Shown in pieces: positions 42,170 through 50,821 of a stretch of 64,000 bases of DNA. Source of the DNA: CAHJXG01 sp965277495 (GTDB taxonomy: Bacteria > Pseudomonadota > Alphaproteobacteria > Acetobacterales > Acetobacteraceae); assembly GCA_965277495.1 (NCBI GenBank), contig OZ255824.1, forward strand, positions 1,426,001 to 1,490,000. The letters run 5' to 3'. A program made the translations under genes and the position numbers. Each line of letters begins with the position of its first letter. The first letter of the stretch is position 1. The notes under the pieces were generated by a model. The model saw only the letters and a list, made by a program, of their open reading frames with translations. It made no database searches and had not been told where the DNA came from.

Positions 42170-44182
42170 ATGACTGAAACGCCGCCTCCCGCTCCCCGTC
42201 ACGACGCGCCTCCGCCCGGCGGCTGGCGTGGCGCGCTGCATATGCCGACCGTCCGCGTCACCGCGCCCGACTTGGCCCGCCGCGCGCTGATGGAGAAGAC
42301 GCGCGGGCGTCTCGTGATCGCCTCCCTGGGCTTCTTCCTGCTGTTCGGCGCCGTCGCCCTTAAGCTCGCGGGCGCCACGGTCCTGTTCCCGATCCAGCCA
42401 AAGCACGGGGACCGCGGCGATGCCGCGCGGTCGTCACGCCTTGCCCAACTCCCGGACCCGACGCTCGGCGGCCCGGCCACAGGGGCCGACGACGCGCCCG
42501 CGTTCACGCCGCCGCCGCTGCGGGACACCGCTCCGCATACCAGGGCGATGATCGTGGACCGCAATGGCGAGATCCTGGCGCTCTCGCTGCCGACCGCCGG
42601 CCTTTATGCCAATCCGCGCGAGATGATCGACACCGCCGAGGCTGCGCAGAAGATCAAGGCCGTGCTGCCCCGCCTCGACCTCGATGTCGTGAAGGAGCGG
42701 CTCGCGAGCGAAAAGCAGTTCGTCTACCTCGCCCGCAACATCACTCCGCGCGAACAGCTCGCGCTCAACAACCTCGGCATCCCCGGGGTGTATTTCCAGC
42801 CGACGGAGCGCCGGCGTTATCCGCAGGGCCGGGTCGCGGCGCACGTGTTGGGCGGCGTCGACGTCGATGCGCACGGCGTCGCTGGGGTGGAGCGATCGTT
42901 CAACGAGCGCCTGCGCGACAACCCGGAGCCGCTCAAGCTGTCGCTCGATGTCCGGGTGCAGGCGGTGGTCCGGGACGAGTTGTCGAAGTCGATGGCGGAG
43001 TTCCATGCCATCGGCGCCTGCGGCATCGTGATGGACGTGCGCACCGGCGAGGTGGTCGCCATGGTCAGCCTGCCGGACTACGACGCCAACAAGGCTGGCG
43101 ACGCGACGAACGAGCAGCGTTTCAACCGCGCCGTCACCGGCATGTACGAGCCCGGCAGCACGTTCAAGCTGCAGACCGCCGGCATGGCGCTCGACTCCGG
43201 CGCGGCGCAGCTTTGGAGCTCGTTCGACGCGTCGCACGACATCCACATCGGCCGCTTCACCATCAAGGACTTCGAGGGCAAGCACCGTGTCCTCGAGCTG
43301 CCGGAGGTCATCGCCTATTCCAGCAACCTGGGCGCCGCGCACATGGCGCAGCAGGTCGGTCCGGAGCGGCAGCGGTCCTGGCTGCAGGCGATGGGCATGT
43401 TCACCCGCGTCGGCATCGAGCTGCCGGAGCAGGGCCAGCCGATCGTGCAGCCGGCGGCGAACTGGAAAGAGATCGCGACCATGACCGTCGGCTTCGGCCA
43501 TGGCATCGCCGTCTCGCCGCTGCATGTGGTGCGTGGCACGGCGGTGCTGGCCAATGGCGGCATGATGCTGCACCCGACGATCCTGGAAACCGAGAGGCCC
43601 GTTGGGAGCACTGTTGCTCCGCAACCGTCCGACGAGCACCGGATCATGCATCAATCGACCTCGGACACATTGCGCAAGCTGATGCGGCTGGTGGTGACGG
43701 ATGGTTATGGCAAGCCGGCGGACGTGCCGGGCTATTTCGTGGGCGGGAAGACGGGCACCGCGGAAAAGACCATGGGGCACGCCTACCGCAGGCACGCGAA
43801 CGTCAGCGCCTTCATGAGCGTGTTCCCAATGAACGCGCCGCGCTACGCGGTGTACTTCATGCTGGATGAGCCGAAGGGCAACGCCAGCACCGGCGGCTAT
43901 TCGACCGCGGGCGCCGTCAGCGCGCCGGGCGCGGGCCGGGTCATCGCGCGGATTGCGCCGATGCTGGGGCTGATGCCTGAGACGGTGACGGCGGCGGCAA
44001 CGCAGGCGACGCTCACTATGCCGTTGCGGCCCGGCCGTCCCGCGGGCTGGCACGCGCCGGTGGACACGCCGATGGCGCACGCCCCGGCACGCCAGCAGCC
44101 GGTCAACGTGCCCGCCGTGCGCGAGCCGGTGACCCCGCGGCAGGAAGCCGGTCCGCCGGCCACCTCCGTTGCGGCTCGCTGA
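42170..44182 (+). CDS. ftsI: FtsI, division-specific transpeptidase (PBP3)
   Basis: A 670-residue class B penicillin-binding protein that cross-links septal peptidoglycan. One membrane helix (VIASLGFFLLFGAVALKLAG, residues about 46-65), a pedestal domain, then the transpeptidase with SxxK at Ser330 (GSTFK), SSN at 384-386 and KTG at Lys527 (GGKTGTAEK). Residues 478-486 (VGSTVAPQP) sit on a near-perfect palindrome and look like an insertion. The C-terminal 80 residues are Pro-rich. It overlaps murE. Confidence 0.93.
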   Translation: MTETPPPAPRHDAPPPGGWRGALHMPTVRVTAPDLARRALMEKTRGRLVIASLGFFLLFGAVALKLAGATVLFPIQPKHGDRGDAARSSRLAQLPDPTLGGPATGADDAPAFTPPPLRDTAPHTRAMIVDRNGEILALSLPTAGLYANPREMIDTAEAAQKIKAVLPRLDLDVVKERLASEKQFVYLARNITPREQLALNNLGIPGVYFQPTERRRYPQGRVAAHVLGGVDVDAHGVAGVERSFNERLRDNPEPLKLSLDVRVQAVVRDELSKSMAEFHAIGACGIVMDVRTGEVVAMVSLPDYDANKAGDATNEQRFNRAVTGMYEPGSTFKLQTAGMALDSGAAQLWSSFDASHDIHIGRFTIKDFEGKHRVLELPEVIAYSSNLGAAHMAQQVGPERQRSWLQAMGMFTRVGIELPEQGQPIVQPAANWKEIATMTVGFGHGIAVSPLHVVRGTAVLANGGMMLHPTILETERPVGSTVAPQPSDEHRIMHQSTSDTLRKLMRLVVTDGYGKPADVPGYFVGGKTGTAEKTMGHAYRRHANVSAFMSVFPMNAPRYAVYFMLDEPKGNASTGGYSTAGAVSAPGAGRVIARIAPMLGLMPETVTAAATQATLTMPLRPGRPAGWHAPVDTPMAHAPARQQPVNVPAVREPVTPRQEAGPPATSVAAR

Positions 44183-45611
44183 TATGCTGCACAGCATGGG
44201 CATGGCGTTGCCGCCCGATTTGCCGGCGCGGCTGACCGGCGTGACGGCCGATAGCCGCGCCGTGCGTCCGGGCATGCTATACGCGGCGTTGCCGGGTGCC
44301 TATGCCGATGGCCGCGCCTTCATCCCGGATGCCGTGGCGCGCGGCGCGGCGGTCGTGCTGGCCCCTGTTGGCACCGATTGGCCCATGGGTGTCCCGGTCC
44401 GCCCGATGATCCTCGACGCCGAGCCTCGGCGTGCGCTGGCCCGGCTCGCTGCGATGCAGGCGGGTCCGCAGCCGGACCGGATCGTCGCGATTACCGGCAC
44501 CAACGGCAAGACCAGCACCGCCGAGTTTCTGCGCCAGATGCTGGCTGCCAGCGGGGTGGAGGCGGCGAGCCTCGGCACGCTTGGGTTGATCACCCGGACA
44601 GAGCGCAGCAATCCAGGGTTGACGACGCCCGATCCGGTGGCACTCGCGGAGACCCTGGCGGCGCTCGCCCGCGACGGCGTGCAGGCGGTGGCGTTGGAGG
44701 CGTCGTCGCACGGGCTCGACCAGTTCCGGCTCGATGGCGTGCGGCTGGCGGCGGCCGGGTTCAGCAACTTGACGCGGGACCACCTGGACTATCATGGCGT
44801 CATGGCGGCCTACCGCGCCGCGAAGCTCCGGCTGTTCGACGCGCTGCTCCCGTCCGGCGCGCCGGCGGTGGCCAGCACCGCGCTGGACGCCGCCACCATG
44901 GATGCGCTGCGCGGCATCGCGGCCCGGCGCGGCTTGGCGCTGCACCGGGTCGGCGAGGACGGCGATCTGCTGCGCCTGCTGCGCGCCGTGCCGCAGCCCG
45001 GTGGCCAGGTGCTTGAAATCGAGGCGGGCGGCATTCGGCGTGAGCTGATGCTGCCGTTGCCAGGACGGTTCCAGGCGGACAACGCGCTGCTTGCCGCCGG
45101 GTTGGCGATCACGACCGGCACTGCCGGCGCGCTGGACCGGCTTGCGGCGTTGCGCGGCGTGCGCGGGCGGATGGAGCTGGCGGCGACGCTGCCCAACGGC
45201 GCAGCCGTCTATGTCGACTATGCCCATACGCCCGACGCGCTCGACCGGCTGCTGTCCGCCCTGCGCCCGCACACGGCCGGGCGGCTGCATGTGGTGTTCG
45301 GCGCCGGCGGGGACCGTGATCCCGGCAAGCGTCCGCTGATGGGCATCGCCGCGCGCGCGGCCGACCGCGCCATCGTCACCGACGACAACCCGCGCAGCGA
45401 GGACCCGGCCGCGATCCGCCGCGCCGTCCTGGCCGCCCTGCCCGGCGGCATCGAGATCGGCGGCCGAGCCGCAGCCATCGCCGCCGCCATGAACGGACTG
45501 GCGCCCGGCGACGTGCTGGCCGTCGCGGGCAAGGGTCACGAACAGGGCCAAACCATCGGCGGGACCGTGCTGCCATTCGATGACGCCAGCGTCGTGCGTG
45601 GCCTGCTATGA
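44169..45611 (+). CDS. murE: UDP-MurNAc-tripeptide synthetase MurE
   Basis: A 480-residue Mur ligase adding the third amino acid of the stem peptide. ATP loop ITGTNGKTSTAEFL, and DNPR (in TDDNPRSEDP), the motif of meso-diaminopimelate-adding enzymes. The TTG at 44169 gives the usual MRLADML start and overlaps ftsI by 14 bases; an ATG at 44184 is an alternative. The stop overlaps murF. Confidence 0.93.
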   Translation: MRLADMLHSMGMALPPDLPARLTGVTADSRAVRPGMLYAALPGAYADGRAFIPDAVARGAAVVLAPVGTDWPMGVPVRPMILDAEPRRALARLAAMQAGPQPDRIVAITGTNGKTSTAEFLRQMLAASGVEAASLGTLGLITRTERSNPGLTTPDPVALAETLAALARDGVQAVALEASSHGLDQFRLDGVRLAAAGFSNLTRDHLDYHGVMAAYRAAKLRLFDALLPSGAPAVASTALDAATMDALRGIAARRGLALHRVGEDGDLLRLLRAVPQPGGQVLEIEAGGIRRELMLPLPGRFQADNALLAAGLAITTGTAGALDRLAALRGVRGRMELAATLPNGAAVYVDYAHTPDALDRLLSALRPHTAGRLHVVFGAGGDRDPGKRPLMGIAARAADRAIVTDDNPRSEDPAAIRRAVLAALPGGIEIGGRAAAIAAAMNGLAPGDVLAVAGKGHEQGQTIGGTVLPFDDASVVRGLL

Positions 45612-47023
45612 CCGCGCTTTGGACCGCCGCCGAACTGCAGGCCGCGACCGGCGGCGCGATGCTAACGCCAGCGAAGCCACGCGGGGCCGCGCGTCTGCAA
45701 CCGAGTGGTTTACGCGAGTTCGAAGCGACGGGCGTGTCGATCGACAGCCGCACCCTGCGGCCCGGCGACCTGTTCGTGGCGCTGCAGGGCGACACCGACG
45801 GCCATGCCTTCGTGGCGGACGCGCTCGCCCGCGGCGCAGCGGGAGCGATGGTGCATCGCACGGACATCTCTGGGCTGCCGACCGGCGCGCCCTTGCTGGC
45901 CGTGGACGGCACCCTGGCCGGGCTGCACGCCTTGGGCCGCGCGGGCCGGGCGCGTTTCACCGGCAAGATGGTCGCCATCACCGGCAGCGTCGGCAAGACC
46001 ACGACGAAGGAGATGCTGCGGACGGCCCTCGCCGCCTTCGGCCCCACCCATGCGGCCGAGGCGTCCTACAACAACCATTGGGGCGTGCCGCTGACGCTCG
46101 CGCGCCTGCCGGCCGATGCGGCGTTCTGCGTGGCCGAGATCGGCATGAACCATGCGGGCGAGATCGCGCCGCTCGCACGGCTGGCCGCGCCGCACGTCGC
46201 GGTCATTACCGCGGTCGGCAGCGCGCATATTGGGCACCTGGGCAGCCTGGAGGCGATCGCCGACGAGAAGGCCGCGATCCTGCAAGGCTTGGTTGCGGGC
46301 GGCATCGCCGTCTTGCCCGGCGACAGCCCATTCTTTGAACGCCTGGCCAAAGCTGCGCCCGGCCGCGTGCTGAGTTTCGGAGAAACGGCGGGCGTGGATG
46401 CGCGCCTTCTGCGCATCGACCCGATTCAGGCCAGCATCCTCGGCCAGCCCGTCGAGTTTACGCTGGCGGCGCCGGGCGCGCACATGGCGGCCAACGCCGT
46501 CGCTGCCCTGGCCGCCTGTGCCGCACTGGGCCTCGACGCCGCCCTCGCCGCCGCGGCGCTCGAAGCGTTCCAGCCCGTCGCCGGACGCGGCCTGCAGCGG
46601 ACGATCCGCGGCGGCGGCATCCTGCTGCTCGACGAAAGCTACAACGCATCGTCGGCCTCGGTCCGCGCCGCATTGGGCGTGCTCGCGGCTTTGCCCGGAC
46701 GCCGCGTCGCCGTGCTGGGCGACATGCTGGAACTCGGCGCGTTCGGCCCGGCGGAGCACGCTGGCCTGGCCGGCGATGTCACCGCCAGCGCCGACCTGCT
46801 CTATGCCTGCGGCCCGCTGATGCGGCATCTGTATGACAGCCTGCCGGACCGTGCCCGCGGCGCGCACCGGCGGGACAGCGCGGCGCTGGCCCCGCTGGTC
46901 GCCGATGCGGTTCGGCCCGGCGACGCCGTGCTGGTCAAGGGCAGCCTCGGCAGCCGCATGCGCCTGGTGGTGACGGCACTCGAAGACCATCCGCCCGGGC
47001 AACGGGCCGGGGGCGAAGCTTGA
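45608..47023 (+). CDS. murF: UDP-MurNAc-pentapeptide synthetase MurF
   Basis: A 471-residue Mur ligase that adds D-Ala-D-Ala. ATP loop ITGSVGKTTTKEML; ASYNNHWGVPLTLA and LDESYNASSASVRAAL are MurF marks. Between the N-terminal LWTAAELQAATGG and FEATGVSIDSRTLRPGDLF, residues about 20-38 (LTPAKPRGAARLQPSGLR) are extra relative to the usual close spacing and cover a palindromic element at 45699-45716. It overlaps murE and mraY. Confidence 0.92.
   Translation: MTALWTAAELQAATGGAMLTPAKPRGAARLQPSGLREFEATGVSIDSRTLRPGDLFVALQGDTDGHAFVADALARGAAGAMVHRTDISGLPTGAPLLAVDGTLAGLHALGRAGRARFTGKMVAITGSVGKTTTKEMLRTALAAFGPTHAAEASYNNHWGVPLTLARLPADAAFCVAEIGMNHAGEIAPLARLAAPHVAVITAVGSAHIGHLGSLEAIADEKAAILQGLVAGGIAVLPGDSPFFERLAKAAPGRVLSFGETAGVDARLLRIDPIQASILGQPVEFTLAAPGAHMAANAVAALAACAALGLDAALAAAALEAFQPVAGRGLQRTIRGGGILLLDESYNASSASVRAALGVLAALPGRRVAVLGDMLELGAFGPAEHAGLAGDVTASADLLYACGPLMRHLYDSLPDRARGAHRRDSAALAPLVADAVRPGDAVLVKGSLGSRMRLVVTALEDHPPGQRAGGEA
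45699..45716 (+). repeat. Palindromic element copy in murF
   Basis: AACCGAGTGGTTTACGCG, 17 of 18 bases identical to the copy in murG at 51938-51955. It contains the short inverted repeat AACC-GAGT-GGTT and is read in frame as part of QPSGLRE. It lies in the N-terminal spacer of MurF, which suggests it was tolerated as an in-frame insertion. Confidence 0.65.
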
Positions 47024-48111
47024 TGTTCGTCTACCTTTCCCGCCTGTCCGCCGACCAGTTCATCCTGGCGAACCTGTTCCGCTACATAACGTTCCGCTCC
47101 GGGGCGGCGTGCCTCACGTCGCTGTTCATCAGCTTCCTGCTGGGTCCGATGGTCATCCGCTGGCTCGGCTCGGTGCAGAACGGCGGCCAGCCGATCCGGC
47201 TCGACGGACCCGCCCGGCACCTGCTCGAAAAAAAGGGCACGCCCACCATGGGCGGCGTGCTGATCCTGCTTTCGCTCGCCGCCGCGACGCTGCTTTGGGC
47301 GGATCTGCGCAACGGCTATGTCTGGGCCGTGCTGCTGCTGACGCTCGGCTACGGCGCCGTCGGCTTCCTCGACGACTTCCTGAAGCTCTCACGCCGCAAC
47401 ACCAAGGGCGTCTCGGCCCGCGGCAAGCTGATCGCCCAGGTGCTGCTCGGGCTCGGCTGCGCCATCTGGATCGCGTCCCTGACCCGGGAGCCGCTGGGCA
47501 CTTCCCTGACGATCCCGGTGTTCAAGGAAGTGCTGATTCCGCTCGGCATCCTGTTCCCGCTGGTCGGCATGTTCGTGATGGTCGGCAGCTCGAACGCGGT
47601 CAACTTGACGGACGGGCTGGACGGGCTGGCGATCGTGCCGACGATCATCGCCGCCGCCGTGTTCGCGCTGATCTCCTACCTTGTCGGCAACCGGGTGTTC
47701 GCGGACTATTTGCAGCTCCATCCGGTGCCGGGCGTGGGCGAACTGGGCGTGTTCCTCGCGGCGCTGGTCGGCGCAGGGCTTGGCTTCCTGTGGTTCAACG
47801 CGCCCCCCGCGGCGGTGTTCATGGGCGACACCGGCAGCCTCGCCCTGGGCGGCGCGCTCGGCGCGGTCGCGGTGGCGACGAAGCATGAGATCGTGCTGGG
47901 CATCGTCGGCGGGCTATTTGTCGTCGAAACGGTCAGCGTCATCATCCAGGTATTCTGGTTCAAGCGCACCGGACGCCGCGTGTTCCTGATGGCGCCGCTT
48001 CACCACCACTACGAGAAGAAGGGCTGGTCGGAGCCGACGATCGTGATCCGGTTTTGGATCGTCTCGATGATCCTGGCGCTGGTGGGCCTGGCCACCTTGA
48101 AGATCCGATGA
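47023..48111 (+). CDS. mraY: Phospho-MurNAc-pentapeptide translocase MraY
   Basis: A 362-residue integral membrane enzyme that makes lipid I. About ten membrane segments, GTPTMGGVLIL near residue 70, NLTDGLDGLA (catalytic Asp motif) near 194, FMGDTGSLALGGALG and MAPLHHHYEKKGW near the end. The ATG at 47023 overlaps the murF stop by one base (TGATG) and is preferred to a TTG one codon earlier. Confidence 0.93.
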   Translation: MFVYLSRLSADQFILANLFRYITFRSGAACLTSLFISFLLGPMVIRWLGSVQNGGQPIRLDGPARHLLEKKGTPTMGGVLILLSLAAATLLWADLRNGYVWAVLLLTLGYGAVGFLDDFLKLSRRNTKGVSARGKLIAQVLLGLGCAIWIASLTREPLGTSLTIPVFKEVLIPLGILFPLVGMFVMVGSSNAVNLTDGLDGLAIVPTIIAAAVFALISYLVGNRVFADYLQLHPVPGVGELGVFLAALVGAGLGFLWFNAPPAAVFMGDTGSLALGGALGAVAVATKHEIVLGIVGGLFVVETVSVIIQVFWFKRTGRRVFLMAPLHHHYEKKGWSEPTIVIRFWIVSMILALVGLATLKIR

Positions 48112-49541
48112 ACGCGGACGCAACACTTGGCGCGGCCCCGCGCAAACCACTTGGTTTGGCAGCGTTTTCTCCCACGCTGTTCGCCCATCGCCGCTTTGCG
48201 GTGGTCGGCCTTGGCCGCAACGGGCTGCCGGTGGCGCGCGCGTTGCTCGCCATGGGGGCGGCGGTGTCCGTGTGGGACGACGAGCCGGAAACCCGCGCAG
48301 CCGCCGGGCTGCCGCTGCACGACCCAGCCGGTGGGCTTGCCGGGTTCGAGGCTTTGGTGCTCAGCCCCGGCATCCCGCATCGCCTCCCGGCCCCGCATCC
48401 GGCGGCATTGGCGGCCCAGCGCGCCGGCATCCCGATCCTGTCCGATGCCGAGTTGCTGTTCCAGGCCGTGCGCGCGTCCGGCTCCCACGCGCGGTTCGTG
48501 GGCATCACCGGCACCAATGGCAAAAGCACTACCACTGCCCTGCTCGCAAATATTTTATCTACTGCTGGTATCGAATCGGCGGCAGGAGGCAACCTAGGCG
48601 TGCCGGCGCTGGCCCTCCCGGCCCTCACAGACGCTGGGGTCTATGTTCTGGAAATGTCCTCGTATATGCTGGAGCGCCTCGCCACCTTGCGTTTCGACGC
48701 CGCCGCGTTGCTCAATCTCAGCCCCGATCACCTGGATCGGCACGGCGACATGGCCGGCTATGCCGCCGCCAAGCGCCACGTGTTCGACCGGCAGGGCGCG
48801 GGCGACGTCGCGGTGATCGGCACCGATGACGACGCGGCTGCTTTGACCGGCGGCCTGCACGGCCCCCGCCTCGTGACGGTATCCGGCCAGCACCCGGCCG
48901 ACGTTTGGTCCGATGATGGCGTCTTGCGCGACCGCGACGGGCCGATCCTGCGCCTGTCCGGCGAACCGATTGGTTCGACGTTCGGCGCCGCTGCCCTGCC
49001 CGGCACGCACAACGCCCAAAACGCCGCCGCCGCCGCCGCTCTGGCCCTGGCGCTCGGAGTGCCGCGCGACATGGTTGCGGCGGGCATCGCCGGCTTCCCG
49101 GGCCTGCCGCACCGGCAGCAGCGCGTGGCGACGGACGGCGGCGTGGCCTGGGTGAACGACAGCAAGGCGACCAACGCAGACGCCGCCGCCCGCGCGCTGG
49201 CCTGCTACGCCCGCGTGGTCTGGATCGCCGGCGGCATCGCCAAGGCCGGCGGCATCGAGGCGCTGCGTCCCTTGCTCCCCCGCGTCGCCCATGCCGTGCT
49301 GATCGGACGCGACGCGCCGCTTCTGGCCGAAACCCTCGCCGGCGCCGGGGTGCCGTTCACGATGGCCGGCACCCTGGACGCCGCCGTCCCCGCCGCCCGC
49401 GCCGCCGCCGCCCGCACCCGCTCGCCCGTCGTCCTGCTGTCGCCGGCCTGCGCCAGCTTCGACCAGTTCACCAGCTTCGAGGCGCGCGGCGACCGTTTTC
49501 GCGACCTGGTTCTTGCCCCGGCACTGGTAAGGAGCGCCTGA
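48108..49541 (+). CDS. murD: UDP-MurNAc-L-Ala:D-Glu ligase MurD
   Basis: A 477-residue Mur ligase that adds D-glutamate. N-terminal Rossmann-like FAVVGLGRNGLPVARALLAM, ATP loop ITGTNGKSTTTALL and VAWVNDSKATNADAA are typical. Its first 25 residues (NADATLGAAPRKPLGLAAFS) precede the conserved core and include a copy of the palindromic element. ATGA overlap with mraY; shares its last base with ftsW. Confidence 0.92.
   Translation: MNADATLGAAPRKPLGLAAFSPTLFAHRRFAVVGLGRNGLPVARALLAMGAAVSVWDDEPETRAAAGLPLHDPAGGLAGFEALVLSPGIPHRLPAPHPAALAAQRAGIPILSDAELLFQAVRASGSHARFVGITGTNGKSTTTALLANILSTAGIESAAGGNLGVPALALPALTDAGVYVLEMSSYMLERLATLRFDAAALLNLSPDHLDRHGDMAGYAAAKRHVFDRQGAGDVAVIGTDDDAAALTGGLHGPRLVTVSGQHPADVWSDDGVLRDRDGPILRLSGEPIGSTFGAAALPGTHNAQNAAAAAALALALGVPRDMVAAGIAGFPGLPHRQQRVATDGGVAWVNDSKATNADAAARALACYARVVWIAGGIAKAGGIEALRPLLPRVAHAVLIGRDAPLLAETLAGAGVPFTMAGTLDAAVPAARAAAARTRSPVVLLSPACASFDQFTSFEARGDRFRDLVLAPALVRSA
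48139..48156 (+). repeat. Palindromic element copy in murD
   Basis: CGCGCAAACCACTTGGTT, 17 of 18 bases identical to the reverse complement of the murG copy at 51938-51955. It is inside the murD reading frame and gives RKPLGL near the N-terminus. Thus the element is found in both orientations within this cluster. Confidence 0.65.
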
Positions 49542-50821
49542 TGTCCTCAACGAAACCGCTTGGTTTGCGTTCAACGAAACCGCTTGGTTTGCGTCCGACG
49601 AAACCGCTTGGTTTGCGTCCGACGAAACCGCTTGGTTTGCGTCAGGCAAATTCAAGCGGCTTGCACCTGTCCCGCTCCGACACCTCCGTGCTCGGCCGCT
49701 GGTGGTGGACCGTCGACCGCTGGACGCTGGCCGCGGTCGGCACATTGATCGGCTTCGGCTATGTCATGATGCTGGCGGCGTCGCCCGCGGTGGCCGAGCG
49801 CCTCCATCAGTCGCGCGACGTGTTCATCCTGAAACAGGTCGTGTTCCTGGCGCTCGCCGGGCTGATCGTCGTGGGCGTTTCCATGTTGTCGCCCAAGGGC
49901 ATCCGCCGCCTGGCGCTGCTCGGCTGCCTGGCTGCGCTGGCATTGACCGCCGCCACCCTCGTCATGGGCGTCGAGATCAAGGGCGCCCGCCGCTGGATCT
50001 CCGTCCCCGGCATGACCGTGCAGCCGAGCGAATTCCTGAAACCCTGCTTCGCCGTCGTCGCGGCCTGGCTGCTCAGCGAAGGGCACGTTGGCAGCGGTGG
50101 CGCTCCGCAAAAGCGCATGCGGCACTTCCCCGGCCTGCTGCTGGCCGGCGGGGTCTTCGCCCTGATCGCCATGCTGCTGAAGTCGCAGCCGGACATGGGC
50201 ATGCTGGCCGTGGTCGCCGCCGTGTTCTTCACCCAGTTGTTCATCGGCGGCCTGAACCTGATGCTGGTCGGCGTCGCCGCCGGCGGTCTCGTGGCCGCCG
50301 CCGCCGCCGCATACACCTTCTTCCCGCACGTCCGCAGCCGCATCACCCGGTTCATGGACCCGGCCTCGGGCGACAGCTACCAGGTCAACACCGCGCTCGA
50401 AGCCTTCGGCAATGGCGGCCTGCTGGGCCGCGGCCCCGGCGAGGGCCGGGTCAAGGACGTGCTGCCCGACGCCCACGCCGACTTCGTGTTCGCCGTGGTG
50501 GGCGAGGAGTTCGGCATGATCATCTGCCTGGTCGTGCTCGCGCTGTTCGGCTTCATCGTGCTGCGCGGCCTGCTGCGGTTATTGGCGGAACAGGACCTGT
50601 TCATCGTGCTGGCGTCCTGCGGGCTGGTGACCAGCTTCGGCCTACAGGCGTTCGTCAACATGGGCAGCTCGCTGCATTTGATCCCGACCAAGGGCATGAC
50701 CCTGCCCTTCGTGTCCTATGGCGGATCGTCCGTGCTGGCGGTGGCGCTCGGCATCGGCATGCTGCTCGCGCTCACCCGGCGCCGAACCCGCGCCGAGCCG
50801 GTCTGGGAGCACTCGGCATGA
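49541..50821 (+). CDS. ftsW: FtsW, septal peptidoglycan glycosyltransferase
   Basis: A 426-residue SEDS-family membrane protein that polymerises lipid II with FtsI. About ten membrane segments; KGARRWISVPGMTVQPSEF in the conserved loop and SYGGSS near the C-terminus are family motifs. The first 34 residues are four tandem copies of an 8-residue unit ending KPLGLR, encoded by 24-nt DNA repeats. Residues 183-190 (VGSGGAPQ) look like a second small insertion. The start overlaps murD by one base, with AAGGAGCGCC before the ATG. Confidence 0.92.
   Translation: MSSTKPLGLRSTKPLGLRPTKPLGLRPTKPLGLRQANSSGLHLSRSDTSVLGRWWWTVDRWTLAAVGTLIGFGYVMMLAASPAVAERLHQSRDVFILKQVVFLALAGLIVVGVSMLSPKGIRRLALLGCLAALALTAATLVMGVEIKGARRWISVPGMTVQPSEFLKPCFAVVAAWLLSEGHVGSGGAPQKRMRHFPGLLLAGGVFALIAMLLKSQPDMGMLAVVAAVFFTQLFIGGLNLMLVGVAAGGLVAAAAAAYTFFPHVRSRITRFMDPASGDSYQVNTALEAFGNGGLLGRGPGEGRVKDVLPDAHADFVFAVVGEEFGMIICLVVLALFGFIVLRGLLRLLAEQDLFIVLASCGLVTSFGLQAFVNMGSSLHLIPTKGMTLPFVSYGGSSVLAVALGIGMLLALTRRRTRAEPVWEHSA
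49547..49642 (+). repeat. Four 24-nt tandem repeats at the start of ftsW
   Basis: Units at 49547-49570, 49571-49594, 49595-49618 and 49619-49642. Each contains ACGAAACCGCTTGGTTTGCG, and they differ only in the first three bases (TCA, TCA, CCG, CCG). Each gives the protein unit (S/P)TKPLGLR. A decayed fifth unit may follow (QANSSGLH). The core palindrome AAACC-GCTT-GGTTT links these to the copies in murF, murD and murG. Unit length is a multiple of three, so the frame is kept. Confidence 0.9.

Noticed and set aside
49547..49642. The ftsW tandem repeats as a CRISPR array
   Set aside because: Units are contiguous without spacers, only 24 bases, and are in frame within a gene.
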